A stretch of DNA of 64,000 nucleotides, taken from positions 3,658,001 to 3,722,000 of the forward strand of contig NZ_JBHUNT010000001.1 of NCBI RefSeq assembly GCF_042685745.1, read 5' to 3'. Positions 1 through 8,831 of the stretch are shown here, piece after piece. Source of the DNA: Prauserella_A oleivorans (GTDB taxonomy: Bacteria > Actinomycetota > Actinomycetes > Mycobacteriales > Pseudonocardiaceae). Every line of letters begins with the position of its first letter. Positions within the stretch are counted from its first letter, which is position 1. Both the position numbers and the translations under genes were made by a program. The notes under the pieces are model-generated. The model did no database searches. It worked only from the letters and a program-made list of their open reading frames with translations, and was not told the DNA's origin.

Positions 1-300
1 CTCGGAAATCTGGAAACCGTTCTCGCGGGCCCAGGCACGAATCGCCTGATTCTGTTCCCGGCCGGATGCCGACGAACGGACGGGGGCCTGACCATTCGTC
101 CGCTTTCCGGCGGCGCGCTTGCGTCCGCCGGCGCGGCGGGCGTGCTCGATATACGGGGCGAGCGTGTCGCGCAGTTCTTCGGCATTGTCCGCGGACAGGT
201 CGATCTCGTACGTCACACCGTCCAAGCCGAACTCGACGGTCTCGTCGGCCTCGGAACCGTCCAGGTCGTCCACGAGGGAGACAAGAACGCGCTGCGCCAC
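1..300 (-). CDS. lsr2: Lsr2 nucleoid-associated protein (3' end cut by window edge)
   Basis: Lsr2 is a small DNA-bridging protein of actinobacteria that silences AT-rich and horizontally acquired DNA. The visible 100 residues start VAQRVLVSLVDDLDGSEAD, the family's N-terminal dimerisation strand. A basic Gly/Lys/Arg linker (about residues 57-72) follows, then the start of the C-terminal DNA-binding helix pair (RAWARENG). The AT-hook-like RGR that should follow lies outside the window. The GTG start at 300 has a perfect AGGAGG at 305-310, four bases upstream. The gene stands alone, facing out of the window. Family identity is certain from sequence; the partner paralogue number is unknown. Confidence 0.95.
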   Translation of the reverse strand, partial: MAQRVLVSLVDDLDGSEADETVEFGLDGVTYEIDLSADNAEELRDTLAPYIEHARRAGGRKRAAGKRTNGQAPVRSSASGREQNQAIRAWARENGFQISE

Positions 301-468
301 CGTTCCTCCTGCTGGCTACTCGCACCCATTAATCGCGATTCGTGTTCGCGGCGAAAGTGTACCGCGCGGTGATCGACGGCCCGACAGACCATCGGCGTGA
401 TCCCGCCGCGATAGCGGAAAGCCGCGCGTTTCGGCCGAACCGGCACGGGAATGGCGGGAGCGGTCGGC
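301..468 (-). promoter_or_regulatory. lsr2 upstream region, weak sigma70-like promoter candidate
   Basis: The gap between lsr2 and the MOSC gene must hold the lsr2 promoter. On the minus strand a TACACT -10-like box lies at 356-361 and a TGTCGG -35-like box at 381-386, with 19 bp between them, which is longer than ideal. The stretch around 325-345 is relatively AT-rich (cccattaatcgcgatt). This is a weak call from the sequence only. Confidence 0.25.
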
Positions 469-1254
469 TCAACCGGGCGCCGGGTAGGCGATCGGGTCGC
501 CCGGCCGGACGGTGCCGCCCGTGAGCACCTCCGCGTAGACGCCCATCTCGATGTGCCCGAACTCGCGCTTCAGCAACCGGGGCAGCGGAAGGTCGCGCCG
601 GCCCGTGGCGGGATTGACCTCTGTGGCCGCGCACCGTTTCGTCGCGAGCACTCCCCGCAGCCGCAGGCCGCCGATGGTGATCTCCTCGCCGACGAGCTCA
701 CGTTCGCTGAACGGCGGCATCCCGTCGAAGTAGACGTTGGCCCGGAACCGCAGCGGGTCGACGGGCTCGCCGATCCGTTCCTCGAGCGCGCGTATCGACT
801 CGAGATTGAGCAGCGAGACGGCGTTCATCATCGCGTCCGACACCACCGACACGTCCGTGAAGCGGCGCCCGTCCGCGTGCGCCAGCACGGGAGCGTCCTC
901 GGCAGTGCGCCCGAGCGCGCGGGCGAAGAACGCGGTCACCTCGTCGGCGCCGCCCGGCGTGCCCAGGTCGGCCACCAGCACCTCACGGCCGTCCTCCTCG
1001 ACGCGCAGCATGTTCGTCGCGGTGTCGACGTGGGTGGTGAACGCCGCCAGGCTTTCGTCACGGGCGAGCATGAAGAACTGGGTCTTGGGCAGCGGCTCGG
1101 CCAGTCCCGGCACGTAACGCCCCTCCGGGCGCGCGAGCGCGAACGCCCGGTCGTGGGGCACACCGCGCCCGGCCTCGAGCGTCACCTCGGGCAAAGGCTG
1201 CGGGCTCAGCCCCTTGACCGGATACACGTACAGTCCGCGGATCCGTCCGGCCAT
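469..1254 (-). CDS. MOSC domain-containing protein (MOSC N-terminal beta-barrel plus MOSC)
   Basis: The 261-residue protein begins MAGRIRGLYVYPVKGLSPQP, the YPVKG signature of the MOSC N-terminal barrel. The C-terminal MOSC core carries the conserved cysteine in ATKRCAATEVNPATGRRDL (about residue 212), which in relatives handles the molybdenum cofactor sulfur or binds the cofactor. Related enzymes are the C-terminal domain of Moco sulfurase and the YcbX/mARC N-hydroxylated-compound reductases; no ferredoxin or PLP domain is fused here. Its substrate is unknown. It is divergent from the FMN reductase gene at 1369. The ATG at 1254 is chosen because the family motif begins immediately after it; longer readings overlap the opposite gene. 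Confidence 0.9.
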   Translation of the reverse strand: MAGRIRGLYVYPVKGLSPQPLPEVTLEAGRGVPHDRAFALARPEGRYVPGLAEPLPKTQFFMLARDESLAAFTTHVDTATNMLRVEEDGREVLVADLGTPGGADEVTAFFARALGRTAEDAPVLAHADGRRFTDVSVVSDAMMNAVSLLNLESIRALEERIGEPVDPLRFRANVYFDGMPPFSERELVGEEITIGGLRLRGVLATKRCAATEVNPATGRRDLPLPRLLKREFGHIEMGVYAEVLTGGTVRPGDPIAYPAPG

Positions 1255-1368
1255 GCGTGCTCCGCCTCTCTCGCCGCCTCGGTGATGTGCCAGATGGAAT
1301 CTAGCGGCTCGCCGCCCGCGATCTCGCGCCTGGGAAGTGAACGCGACAGACGACGGGACGGAGGCGCG

Positions 1369-1929
1369 ATGACACCGCTGCGGGTGGCCGTGCTCATCGG
1401 CAGCACCCGGGAGGGCCGGGTCGGGCACACCGTCGGGCACTGGTTCGCCGACCGCGCCCGGGAACGCGAGGACCTCGAGGTCGGTGTCGTGGACCTCGCG
1501 GAGTTCGACCTCCCGGCACGGTTGCCTGCTGCGGCGACACCGGAGATGACGCGGTTCGCCGCCGAGATCGACCGCGCCGACGCGTTCGTGGTGGTCACCC
1601 CGGAGTACAACCGCAGCTTCCCGGCCTCGCTGAAACTGGCCATCGACTGCGCCTACGACGAGTGGCACGCCAAGCCCGCCGGCTTCGTCTCGTACGGCTG
1701 CCGCTCGACGGGCCTGTACGCCGTCGAGCAGCTGCGGTCGGTCTTCACCGAGCTGCACGTGGCCACCGTTCGTGACGCGGTGAGCTTCAACCTGCTCGCC
1801 GACTGCCGGGGCGGGCCGCCGTTCGCGGCCGAGGAGCTCGTCCACCGGGCGACGGCGCTGCTCGACCAGCTGGTCTGGTGGGGCCGCGCCCTGCGGGCGG
1901 CCCGCGCCTCGCACCCCTACATCGGCTGA
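1369..1929 (+). CDS. NADPH-dependent FMN reductase family protein
   Basis: The 186-residue flavodoxin-like protein has the FMN phosphate loop GSTREGRVGHTV near the N-terminus. It also has the family's isoalloxazine-side motif VVTPEYNRSFPASLKLAID (about residues 77-95). Such enzymes reduce FMN or quinones/azo dyes with NAD(P)H in the cytoplasm. The ATG at 1369 follows a GGAGG at about 1359-1363. The stop is only 16 bp from the ABC ATPase start, so it is probably the first gene of an operon with the exporter, perhaps a detoxifying partner. The exact electron acceptor cannot be read from the sequence. Confidence 0.88.
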   Translation: MTPLRVAVLIGSTREGRVGHTVGHWFADRAREREDLEVGVVDLAEFDLPARLPAAATPEMTRFAAEIDRADAFVVVTPEYNRSFPASLKLAIDCAYDEWHAKPAGFVSYGCRSTGLYAVEQLRSVFTELHVATVRDAVSFNLLADCRGGPPFAAEELVHRATALLDQLVWWGRALRAARASHPYIG

Positions 1930-1945
1930 CGGAAAGGAAACACGG

Positions 1946-2935
1946 ATGACACGACACAGGACCGAGCTGGCCATCGAGACCTCGGGGCTGGTGAAGGTGT
2001 TCGGCACGAACCGCGCCGTCGACGGGATCGATCTGGAGGTGCCCGCGGGCTCGGTCTACGGCGTCCTGGGCCCCAACGGGGCGGGCAAGACGACCGCCGT
2101 GCGGATGCTGGCGACGCTGCTCAGACCGGACGGCGGGCACGCGCACGTGTTCGGCCACGACGTCGTGCGCGAGGCGGACGCCGTGCGCGCGCAGGTGAGC
2201 CTGACCGGGCAGTACGCCTCGATCGACGAGGACCTCACCGGCACCGAGAACCTCGTGCTGCTGGGCAGGCTGCTCGGCCACCGCAAGCCTGCCGCACGAG
2301 AGCGCGCGAGCCGGCTGCTGGAGGCGTTCGGCCTCACCGAGGCCGCCGACCGTCAGGTCAAGAACTACTCGGGCGGCATGCGCAGGCGCATCGACATCGC
2401 GGCCAGCATCATCTCCACCCCCCGGCTGTTGTTCCTCGACGAGCCCACGACCGGTCTCGACCCCCGCAGCCGCAACCAGGTGTGGGACATCGTGCGGATC
2501 GTCGTCGCGCAGGGAACGACGGTGCTGCTGACGACGCAGTATCTCGACGAGGCCGATCACCTCGCCGGGCGGATCGCCGTGATCGACCACGGCAAGGTGA
2601 TCGCCGAGGGCACACCGGGCCAGTTGAAGTCGTCGGTGGGCGCGGGGTCGGTGCACGTCCGGCTGCGGGATCCGGAGCAGCGGCCGCAGGCCGAGCGGGT
2701 GCTCGCCCGCACGCTGGAGGCCGACGTCCAGCTCGACGCCGATCCGGTGGCGCTCACCGCACGGATCTCCGGTGCCGAGTCCGGCCGGAGCGCTGCCGAG
2801 CACGCCGCGCAGGCGCTCGCCGAACTGGCCCGCGAGGGCGTCACCGTCGACGACTTCTCCCTCGGACAGCCAAGCCTCGACGAGGTCTTCCTCGCCCTCA
2901 CCGATCGCACGACCCGGAAGGAGATGGCGGCGTGA
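1946..2935 (+). CDS. DrrA-type drug/antibiotic ABC exporter ATP-binding protein
   Basis: This 329-residue ATPase has Walker A GPNGAGKT (residues 42-49), the ABC signature YSGGMRRR, Walker B LLFLDEPTTGLD with its D-loop, and a switch region TTQYLDEAD. The C-terminal third holds the DUF4162-like domain typical of daunorubicin-resistance DrrA proteins (FSLGQPSLDEVFLALT near the end). It energises export through the permease that overlaps it by four bases (GTGA). The ATG at 1946 is preceded by GGAAAGGAA. The natural substrate is not evident; resistance to an amphipathic drug or dye is the usual role of the family. Confidence 0.93.
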   Translation: MTRHRTELAIETSGLVKVFGTNRAVDGIDLEVPAGSVYGVLGPNGAGKTTAVRMLATLLRPDGGHAHVFGHDVVREADAVRAQVSLTGQYASIDEDLTGTENLVLLGRLLGHRKPAARERASRLLEAFGLTEAADRQVKNYSGGMRRRIDIAASIISTPRLLFLDEPTTGLDPRSRNQVWDIVRIVVAQGTTVLLTTQYLDEADHLAGRIAVIDHGKVIAEGTPGQLKSSVGAGSVHVRLRDPEQRPQAERVLARTLEADVQLDADPVALTARISGAESGRSAAEHAAQALAELAREGVTVDDFSLGQPSLDEVFLALTDRTTRKEMAA

Positions 2936-3786
2936 CGACCGCTACCACCACGACCGAATCCACCTCGGCGAGCTACGTCCCCACCGCCGACGGCCTGGGA
3001 GCCGTGCTCGCCACGGGACAGCAGCCGCCCCGGCCCAGCGCGTGGTCGGCGTCGGTGACGTTCGCCTGGCGCGCGATGCTCAAGATCAAGCACGTGCCCG
3101 AGCAACTGTTCGACGTCACCGTGTTCCCCGTGATCATGACGCTGATGTTCACCTACCTGTTCGGCGGTGCACTGGCGGGCTCGACGGATCAGTACCTCCA
3201 GTACCTGCTGCCGGGCATCCTGGTGATGAGTGTCGTGATGATCACGATGTACACCGGCGTCGGGCTCAACACCGACATCCAGAAGGGCGTGTTCGACCGG
3301 TTCCGCACGTTGCCGATCTGGCGGCCGTCGGCGCTGGTCGGCGCGGTGATCGGCGACGTGGCGCGGTACACGATGGCCTCGGCGGTCATTCTCGTGCTGG
3401 GGCTGGTGCTGGGCTACCGGCCGGGAGGCGGCGTCGGCGGTGTGCTCGCGGGTGTCGGGCTGCTGTTGGTGTTCTCGTTCGCGTTCTCGTGGATCTGGAC
3501 GATGTTCGGGCTGCTGCTGCGCACCGAGCGTTCGGTGATGGGCGTCAGCATGCTCGTGCTGTTCCCGATGACGTTCCTGAGCAACATCTTCGTCGATCCG
3601 AGCACGATGCCGTCCTGGCTGCAGGCCTTCGTCGACGTGAACCCCATCGCGCACCTGGTCGCGGCGGTCCGCGGCGCGATGGACGGCAGCTGGGCCGCCG
3701 GCGCCACGATGTGGACGCTCGTGTCCGCGGCGATCATCCTCGTGGTGTTCGGGTCGCTGACGACGCGGCTCTACAACCGCAAGTGA
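2932..3786 (+). CDS. DrrB-type ABC-2 exporter permease
   Basis: This 284-residue membrane protein of the ABC-2/DrrB family starts with GTG at 2932, inside the stop of the ATPase gene (GTGA), so translation is coupled. An N-terminal cytoplasmic stretch of about 45 residues is followed by six hydrophobic segments. They include TVFPVIMTLMFTYLFGGAL, a long cytoplasmic loop with GVFDRFRTLPI (the family's coupling helix), and a C-terminal span ending in LTTRLYNRK. It forms the transmembrane pore for the ATPase at 1946-2935. The pair probably exports a hydrophobic compound; the substrate is unknown. Confidence 0.93.
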   Translation: MTTATTTTESTSASYVPTADGLGAVLATGQQPPRPSAWSASVTFAWRAMLKIKHVPEQLFDVTVFPVIMTLMFTYLFGGALAGSTDQYLQYLLPGILVMSVVMITMYTGVGLNTDIQKGVFDRFRTLPIWRPSALVGAVIGDVARYTMASAVILVLGLVLGYRPGGGVGGVLAGVGLLLVFSFAFSWIWTMFGLLLRTERSVMGVSMLVLFPMTFLSNIFVDPSTMPSWLQAFVDVNPIAHLVAAVRGAMDGSWAAGATMWTLVSAAIILVVFGSLTTRLYNRK

Positions 3787-3795
3787 CGGGCGCAC

Positions 3796-3831
3796 GCGGT
3801 CTCCCGGCGGTCACAGCCGCCAGGAGACCGC
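3796..3831. terminator. Strong hairpin between convergent genes, stop codon in loop
   Basis: The left arm GCGGTCTCC-CGGCGG and the right arm CCGCC-AGGAGACCGC pair almost completely around a six-base TCACAG loop. The loop contains the stop codon of the AAA gene, read on the minus strand at 3811-3813. There is no T-run on either side. It probably ends both the permease operon and the 3811-6972 gene, as GC-only hairpins often do in actinomycetes. Confidence 0.7.
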
Positions 3832-6800
3832 CTCGTCCGGCTGGTAGCGGCAGTACGTGCCGGTGGAGACGGTCGCCCGCAGATGTGCGGCGAGCTGGGG
3901 GTGGCGATCGTCGAGCCGGCGCAGGGTGTCGCGAATCCGCGCGGTCACGGTCTTGCGGGCGCGTTCCGCCTCGTCGCCGAGCCGGCGGGTGCGGCCGCCG
4001 AGTCCCGCCGCGGCGCGGAGCTCGTGCAACAGCGCGGTCCGTTCCCGGTCGAGGGCGGCGGCGCGGTCGTCGTCGCCACGCAGGGTTGCCTGATCGATCT
4101 GGTCGTCGAGCCGGTCGATGCGGCGCTTGTACTCGGTCTTGGCGACATCGTCGAGGACGGCGTCGCCGCCGAGCCGCTTCGCTGCCACGACCTGCTCGCC
4201 GCCCTCGGGGTTGAGCAGGGTCACGGCGGCGACGTCCGTGCCCGGTCTGCTCAGCAGGTGGTGCAGATCGCGCAGGCCTTTGGCGTCGGGCAGATGGACG
4301 GTGTGCCCGTTCATGGTCAGCGTCCACGCGCCGTCGGCGAACCGGAACTCATGGGCAGCGCCGGAACCCGCACCGTCCACAGTGGCGCGCAGCCGGTTGA
4401 TGACGGTGGCCGCGTGCCGCATGCCGAGCGCGGTGGCGTCACGCTCGGTCTCGTCGAGCAGACCGGCAGCCGCCACCGCGTCGCCGGGGCGCCCACGGCA
4501 CACCCGCGCGGCGGCGAGACCGACGCGGGCCTCCACCGACCACGGCCGGGCGTGCATCGCGTCCGCGGAACGGCGGGCCTCGGTGAAGCGGCGGACGGCG
4601 TCGTCCCAGCGTTCCTCGGCGGCGTCGATCGCCGCGAGCCAGTAGGTCACCGGGCCACTGACGTCGAAGCCGAACAACGCCACGAGGTAGCCGCCCTCGA
4701 GCGGCGTGAGCGCCTCCCGCGCGCGGCGGCACAGCTCGGCGTCCCGGGTGGTCGCGGCCGCCTGTGCCAGCAGCCGGAGCGCCAGGGGTCGGATCTTGCG
4801 GGAGAAGCCGTCGAGATGGTCGCGCCGGTCGGCGAGCAGCCGCAGCGCGGGCGCCGTGTCGCCGTCCCGCAGACGGGTGATCGCCTCGAGCAGAGCGGCA
4901 TGCCGTCGCTGCGGGAGCCGCGGCGAGGCGTGCAACGCGGCCAGCTCGTCGGCACGGCCCTGGAGGTAGAGGATCTGCCAGCGGATATGATCGAGCATCG
5001 AGCCCAGGTGTGCGTGCACCTCGTGCTCGGTGTCGGCGAGCAGTTGCGCGAGGAAGGCCTCGGCCTCGGCGAACCGCCCCGTGAACGTGGCGATGACCGC
5101 CTGATCGACGAGGGCACCGAGCGCCATGCGGGTCCGCTGCCCGGCTTCGGCCAGCGCGACGAACCGGTCGAGGCGGTCCCGGTAGCGCGGGTCGCCCAGC
5201 TCGAGGAGGGCGACCCACTGCAGGGACGTCGCGTACTGCTCGGCCTCGGTGTCGCCCGAGCGGCGGGCCACGGTGATCAGCTCGTCGGTGAGCGCCATGC
5301 GCTCCGCGGCCGTGCCGGGTCCGAAGATGCTGTCGTGCAACGTCCACAGGCTGAAGCCGAGAGCCTCGTCGTCGCCACCGCGGCGGGCCCGCTGGGCTAT
5401 GCGCAGGGTGAGCTCCGCGGCCAGCTCGTGGGTCGGCAGGTCGGCGGAGTGGGTGTCGCGCAGCAGGGCAGCATGTGCCTGGCGCAGGAGGTCGGCGGCG
5501 GCGCGGGAATCGGCCGACCACCCCTCCGCGCGGTGGGCGGTGACCGCCACTCTGGCCAGCGCTTCCGGCTCGCTCAGGTCGCGGGCGTAGGCCGCCACGT
5601 CGGCCAGCACCTCGCGGGCCTCCTCCGTGTCTCCGCTGTGGACCAGCTCGCTGAAGAGCTCGAGGGAGAGCTGGAGCCGCATCGGGTGGTCCGTCCGGGT
5701 GGCGAGCTCGACACCGCGCCGGTAGTGCGCGAGCGCCTCGTCGAACGCCATGCGGCTCGCGGCCTGTTTGCCCGCGGCCAGCAGTAGATCGACGGTGCGG
5801 TCGTGGCCGACCCGGTCGCCGGCCTGGTAGGCGTGCCGGGCGAGGTCGGCGGGCGGCAGCCGCTCGGCCAGGCCGGGGGAGTGGTCGACGGCGTGCACGA
5901 CGGCCGCGTGCCGCTCGCGGCGTTCGTCGTCGCCGAGTGCGTCGTACAGCGTCTCCCGCACGAGGTCGTGGGCGAAGCCGAACACGCCGCCACCCCGGGC
6001 GACCACGAGGCGGGCGCTGATGGCCCGATCCAGCAACCGGTCGACCTCCGCCACCGGCGCGGGAACGCACGCGGCGAGCACCTGGCGGTGGAACTCGCGG
6101 CCGAGCACGCACGCGCTGCGGAGCAGACGCGCGACCGGGCCGGGCAGCAGGGACAACCTGCGGCGTACGGCGTCGCGGACACCCGGAGCGATCGCCGTCA
6201 CCGTGCCCCCGCTGTGCCACAGCCGCGCGGTCTGCTCGACGAAGAACGGGTTGCCGCCCGTGCGCTGATGGACCTCCGCGACGACGTCCTCGCCCGGTCG
6301 CTCGCCGACGGTCCGCGCGATGAGCGCGCCGACCTCGTCCGGTTCCAGCCCGGTCAGGGTGACGGTCGTCGCCCGCGGGAGCAGCGCGAGCAGCAGCGGC
6401 TCCAGCGCGTGGCCGGCGGCCTCCACTTCGGCGTCCCGGTAGGTCCCGACGAGCAGGACCCGCTCGAACCAGGCGTGCTGGGCCGCGAACTCGAGCAACC
6501 GCAACGAGGCCGCGTCGGCCCAGTGCAGGTCGTCCAGCACGACCACCACCGGACGTGCCTGCGACACGGCGACGAGCGCGCTCGTCACGGCGTCGTAGAG
6601 CTCGAAGGCCCCGACACGGTCCTGAGCCGCCGATTCGCCGAGCAGCACACCCAGGCCACCCCGGGCCGCCCGCTCCGCGGAGGCCCATTCCTCGCCGGAT
6701 GCGGCCCGCCGGAGTGCACGCACCACCTGCATCCACGGCCAGTAGCCCGGCGCGGTCTCGGACTCCCAGCACGACGCGCCGAGCACCAGCGCTCCCTGGC

Positions 6801-6972
6801 GCCGGGCTTCCTCGGCCGCGTCCGTGACGAGTGTCGTCTTGCCGATGCCGGCCTCGCCGGTGACGAGCACGAGCCCGCCGTGACTGGACGCCGTGCGCGC
6901 GACCTCGGCACGCAGGACCGAGGCCGGGTGGTCCCGGCCGATCAGCAGGGCAGGTCGCGTCACGGTGTCCAT
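3811..6972 (-). CDS. Large AAA ATPase with TPR-like repeats and actinobacterial C-terminal domain
   Basis: A 1053-residue protein of the STAND/MalT-like AAA type. The N-terminal ATPase has Walker A GEAGIGKTT (39-47) and Walker B VVVVLDD followed by LHWAD (142-153). After a winged-helix-like segment comes a long alpha-helical, Ala/Glu/Arg-rich region compatible with TPR repeats (about 380-880). The last 170 residues carry a domain common in such actinobacterial ATPases (DAKGLRDLHHLLSRPG, then a basic coiled-coil and YCRYQPDEAVSW). The LuxR helix-turn-helix often found at the end of these proteins is absent, so DNA binding, if any, must use another domain. It is probably a signal-sensing regulator. 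It is convergent with the ABC exporter genes. Confidence 0.85.
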   Translation of the reverse strand: MDTVTRPALLIGRDHPASVLRAEVARTASSHGGLVLVTGEAGIGKTTLVTDAAEEARRQGALVLGASCWESETAPGYWPWMQVVRALRRAASGEEWASAERAARGGLGVLLGESAAQDRVGAFELYDAVTSALVAVSQARPVVVVLDDLHWADAASLRLLEFAAQHAWFERVLLVGTYRDAEVEAAGHALEPLLLALLPRATTVTLTGLEPDEVGALIARTVGERPGEDVVAEVHQRTGGNPFFVEQTARLWHSGGTVTAIAPGVRDAVRRRLSLLPGPVARLLRSACVLGREFHRQVLAACVPAPVAEVDRLLDRAISARLVVARGGGVFGFAHDLVRETLYDALGDDERRERHAAVVHAVDHSPGLAERLPPADLARHAYQAGDRVGHDRTVDLLLAAGKQAASRMAFDEALAHYRRGVELATRTDHPMRLQLSLELFSELVHSGDTEEAREVLADVAAYARDLSEPEALARVAVTAHRAEGWSADSRAAADLLRQAHAALLRDTHSADLPTHELAAELTLRIAQRARRGGDDEALGFSLWTLHDSIFGPGTAAERMALTDELITVARRSGDTEAEQYATSLQWVALLELGDPRYRDRLDRFVALAEAGQRTRMALGALVDQAVIATFTGRFAEAEAFLAQLLADTEHEVHAHLGSMLDHIRWQILYLQGRADELAALHASPRLPQRRHAALLEAITRLRDGDTAPALRLLADRRDHLDGFSRKIRPLALRLLAQAAATTRDAELCRRAREALTPLEGGYLVALFGFDVSGPVTYWLAAIDAAEERWDDAVRRFTEARRSADAMHARPWSVEARVGLAAARVCRGRPGDAVAAAGLLDETERDATALGMRHAATVINRLRATVDGAGSGAAHEFRFADGAWTLTMNGHTVHLPDAKGLRDLHHLLSRPGTDVAAVTLLNPEGGEQVVAAKRLGGDAVLDDVAKTEYKRRIDRLDDQIDQATLRGDDDRAAALDRERTALLHELRAAAGLGGRTRRLGDEAERARKTVTARIRDTLRRLDDRHPQLAAHLRATVSTGTYCRYQPDEAVSWRL

Positions 6973-7022
6973 GTCGTCTCGACCCTAGCGAGTGCCAGGG
7001 ACGAAACGCGCGGATTTCTCCG

Positions 7023-8345
7023 TCAGGCCGTGCGGAAGAACCGGTCGAGCACGCGTGTGCCGAACCGCAGCGCGTCCACGGGCACGCGCTCGTCCACGCC
7101 GTGGAACAGCGCCGAGAAGTCGAGGTCGGCGGGCAGCTTCAGCGGAGCGAAGCCGAAGTTGCGGATCCCGAGCTTCTGGAACGCCTTGGCGTCGGTGCCG
7201 GCGGAGAGCATGTACGGCAGCGTGCGCGCGCCGGGGTCCTCGGCGGTGATCGCCGCCGACATGGCGTCCACGATCGGGCCGTCGAACGTCGTCTCGACAG
7301 GGGGCAGCTCCATCCACTCGCGCTCCACGTCCGGACCGAGCAGCTCGTCGAGCTCGCGGTCGAACGCCTCGAGCCGACCGGGGAGGATCCGGCAGTCGAC
7401 CGACGCCTCGGCCACGGACGGGATCACGTTGGACTTGTAGCCCGCGTCGAGCATCGTGGGGTTGGCGGTGTCGCGCAGGGTGGCGCCGATCATGCGCGAG
7501 ATGTTGCCCAGCTTGGCGACCGCACCCTCGATGTCGTCCTCGGGGAAGTCCCAGCCGGTGATCTCGGTGACGCCGGCGAGGAACTCGCGCACGGAGTCGG
7601 TCAGCACCAGCGGGAACCGGTGGTTGCCGAGCTTGGCGACCGCCTCGGCGAGCTTGGTGACCGCGTTGTCGCGGTGGATCATCGACCCGTGGCCCGCCGT
7701 GCCGCGCACCCGCAGCGTCATCCAGCGGATGCCGCGCTCGGCTGTCTCGACGAGGTAGGCGCGCACGTCGTCCTTGAGGGTGATGGAGAACCCGCCGACC
7801 TCGCTGATCGCCTCGGTCGCGCCCTCGAACAGCTCCGGCCGGTGGTCGACCAGCCACTGCGCGCCGAACTGGCCACCTGCCTCCTCGTCGGCGAGGAACG
7901 CGAAGATCATGTCGCGCGGGGGCACGATGCCGTGGCGCTTGTAGTGACGGGCCAGGGCCAGCGTCATGCCGACCATGTCCTTCATGTCGACCGCGCCGCG
8001 ACCCCACACGTAGCCGTCCTCGACGGCGCCGGAGAACGGGTGCACCGACCACTCCGCGGGGTCGGCGGGCACGACGTCGAGGTGCCCGTGCACGAGCAGC
8101 GCACCACGGGAGGAGTCGGCACCGGGCAGCCGGACGATCACGTTGTGCCGGTCACGGCCACCCGACTCGACGTAGTGGATCTCGTACCCGACCTCGGAAA
8201 GCTTCTCGGCCACGTACTCGGCGGCGGCCCGCTCGCCGACGAGCGTGTCCGGATCGCCGGTGTTGGTCGTGTCGATGCGGATGAGCTCGCTCGTCAACGT
8301 CACGGCCTCGTCGGCAGCGGCCTCGATCAGGTTCGGTTCGGTCAC
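7023..8345 (-). CDS. M20/M25/M40 family metallo-dipeptidase or deacylase
   Basis: The 440-residue di-zinc hydrolase of the M20 family has HGHLDVVPAD with the first metal His/Asp, then GAVDMKDMV (second metal Asp). It also has LADEEAGGQFGAQW (catalytic Glu and metal Glu) and a C-terminal HGVDERVPV metal His. A dimerisation lid sits between the two halves. Such enzymes cleave dipeptides or N-acyl amino acids in the cytoplasm. The ATG at 8345 gives MTEPNLIEAAADEAVTL, a typical N-terminus for actinobacterial members. It is monocistronic, ending 50 bp before the AAA gene start region and reading away from the tRNA. Confidence 0.93.
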   Translation of the reverse strand: MTEPNLIEAAADEAVTLTSELIRIDTTNTGDPDTLVGERAAAEYVAEKLSEVGYEIHYVESGGRDRHNVIVRLPGADSSRGALLVHGHLDVVPADPAEWSVHPFSGAVEDGYVWGRGAVDMKDMVGMTLALARHYKRHGIVPPRDMIFAFLADEEAGGQFGAQWLVDHRPELFEGATEAISEVGGFSITLKDDVRAYLVETAERGIRWMTLRVRGTAGHGSMIHRDNAVTKLAEAVAKLGNHRFPLVLTDSVREFLAGVTEITGWDFPEDDIEGAVAKLGNISRMIGATLRDTANPTMLDAGYKSNVIPSVAEASVDCRILPGRLEAFDRELDELLGPDVEREWMELPPVETTFDGPIVDAMSAAITAEDPGARTLPYMLSAGTDAKAFQKLGIRNFGFAPLKLPADLDFSALFHGVDERVPVDALRFGTRVLDRFFRTA

Positions 8346-8446
8346 CCGACATTCCTACCATTGATGCAGGTGAGGCATGTGGGGACGCCGAGGCGGACCC
8401 CCCGATGCGAGCGCCGGGGAGCGTCCGCTACTCTATTCCGCAGCAA

Positions 8447-8530
8447 GTCCGAGTGGCGGAATGGCAGACGCGCTAGCTTGAGGTGCTAGTGCCCGTAAAG
8501 GGCGTGGGGGTTCAAGTCCCCCCTCGGACA
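8447..8530 (+). tRNA. tRNA-Leu(GAG)
   Basis: The acceptor stem GTCCGAG (8447-8453) pairs with CTCGGAC (8523-8529), with discriminator A at 8530. The anticodon arm is CTAGC-TTGAGGT-GCTAG, giving anticodon GAG, which reads CUC leucine codons. A long variable arm (GTGCCCGTAAAGGGCGT) identifies a class II tRNA. The T arm is GGGGG-TTCAAGT-CCCCC. CCA is not encoded. It stands alone and is followed by a terminator hairpin. Confidence 0.96.
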
Positions 8531-8550
8531 CACGTAGTACCTGCACGAGA

Positions 8551-8579
8551 ACCGGCTGTCGAGGAGGCAGCCGGTTTTT
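8551..8579 (+). terminator. Rho-independent terminator of tRNA-Leu
   Basis: ACCGGCTG (8551-8558) pairs with CAGCCGGT (8568-8575) around a nine-base loop and is followed by TTTT. This is a classical intrinsic terminator placed 20 bp after the tRNA. Confidence 0.88.
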
Positions 8580-8831
8580 GTGGTTTGAGGCTGTTCCTAC
8601 AGATCAGGGCGTGGTTGGCCGGTCAAGTGAGGTGTTCGTCGGCAGTACCTGCATGCGGTGGGTGCGCACGAACAGCCGCGTTCGGGGCGCGTGCCCGAGT
8701 ACCGGCTCACCGTCAGCTGCGTTTCGGGTGTGCCCACATCGAGGCCGTTGGCGGACTCGTAGGGGAGCAGCCGGTCAGGGGCGCCAACGGGCGCGCTGGC
8801 GATCGATGCGCCTCGCGGACCGTACTCGCGG
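8580..8831. other. Gene-free stretch between tRNA-Leu and the acyl-CoA ligase operon
   Basis: I see no convincing reading frame, repeat or promoter here. It separates the tRNA terminator from the end of the minus-strand operon and is a possible left boundary of the following catabolic island. No duplicated tRNA 3' end was noticed. Confidence 0.4.

Noticed and set aside
469..2007. 512-codon minus-strand frame extending the MOSC gene upstream
   Set aside because: The extension beyond ATG 1254 is low-complexity and antisense to the FMN reductase gene; the MOSC family start is at 1254.
3811..6972. LuxR-type helix-turn-helix at the end of the large ATPase
   Set aside because: The C-terminus is the KGLRDLHHLLSRPG-type domain with a basic coiled coil; no LuxR recognition helix is present.
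8447..8600. Attachment-site duplication of the tRNA-Leu 3' end
   Set aside because: No second copy of the T-arm/acceptor sequence and no integrase were noticed in the window.
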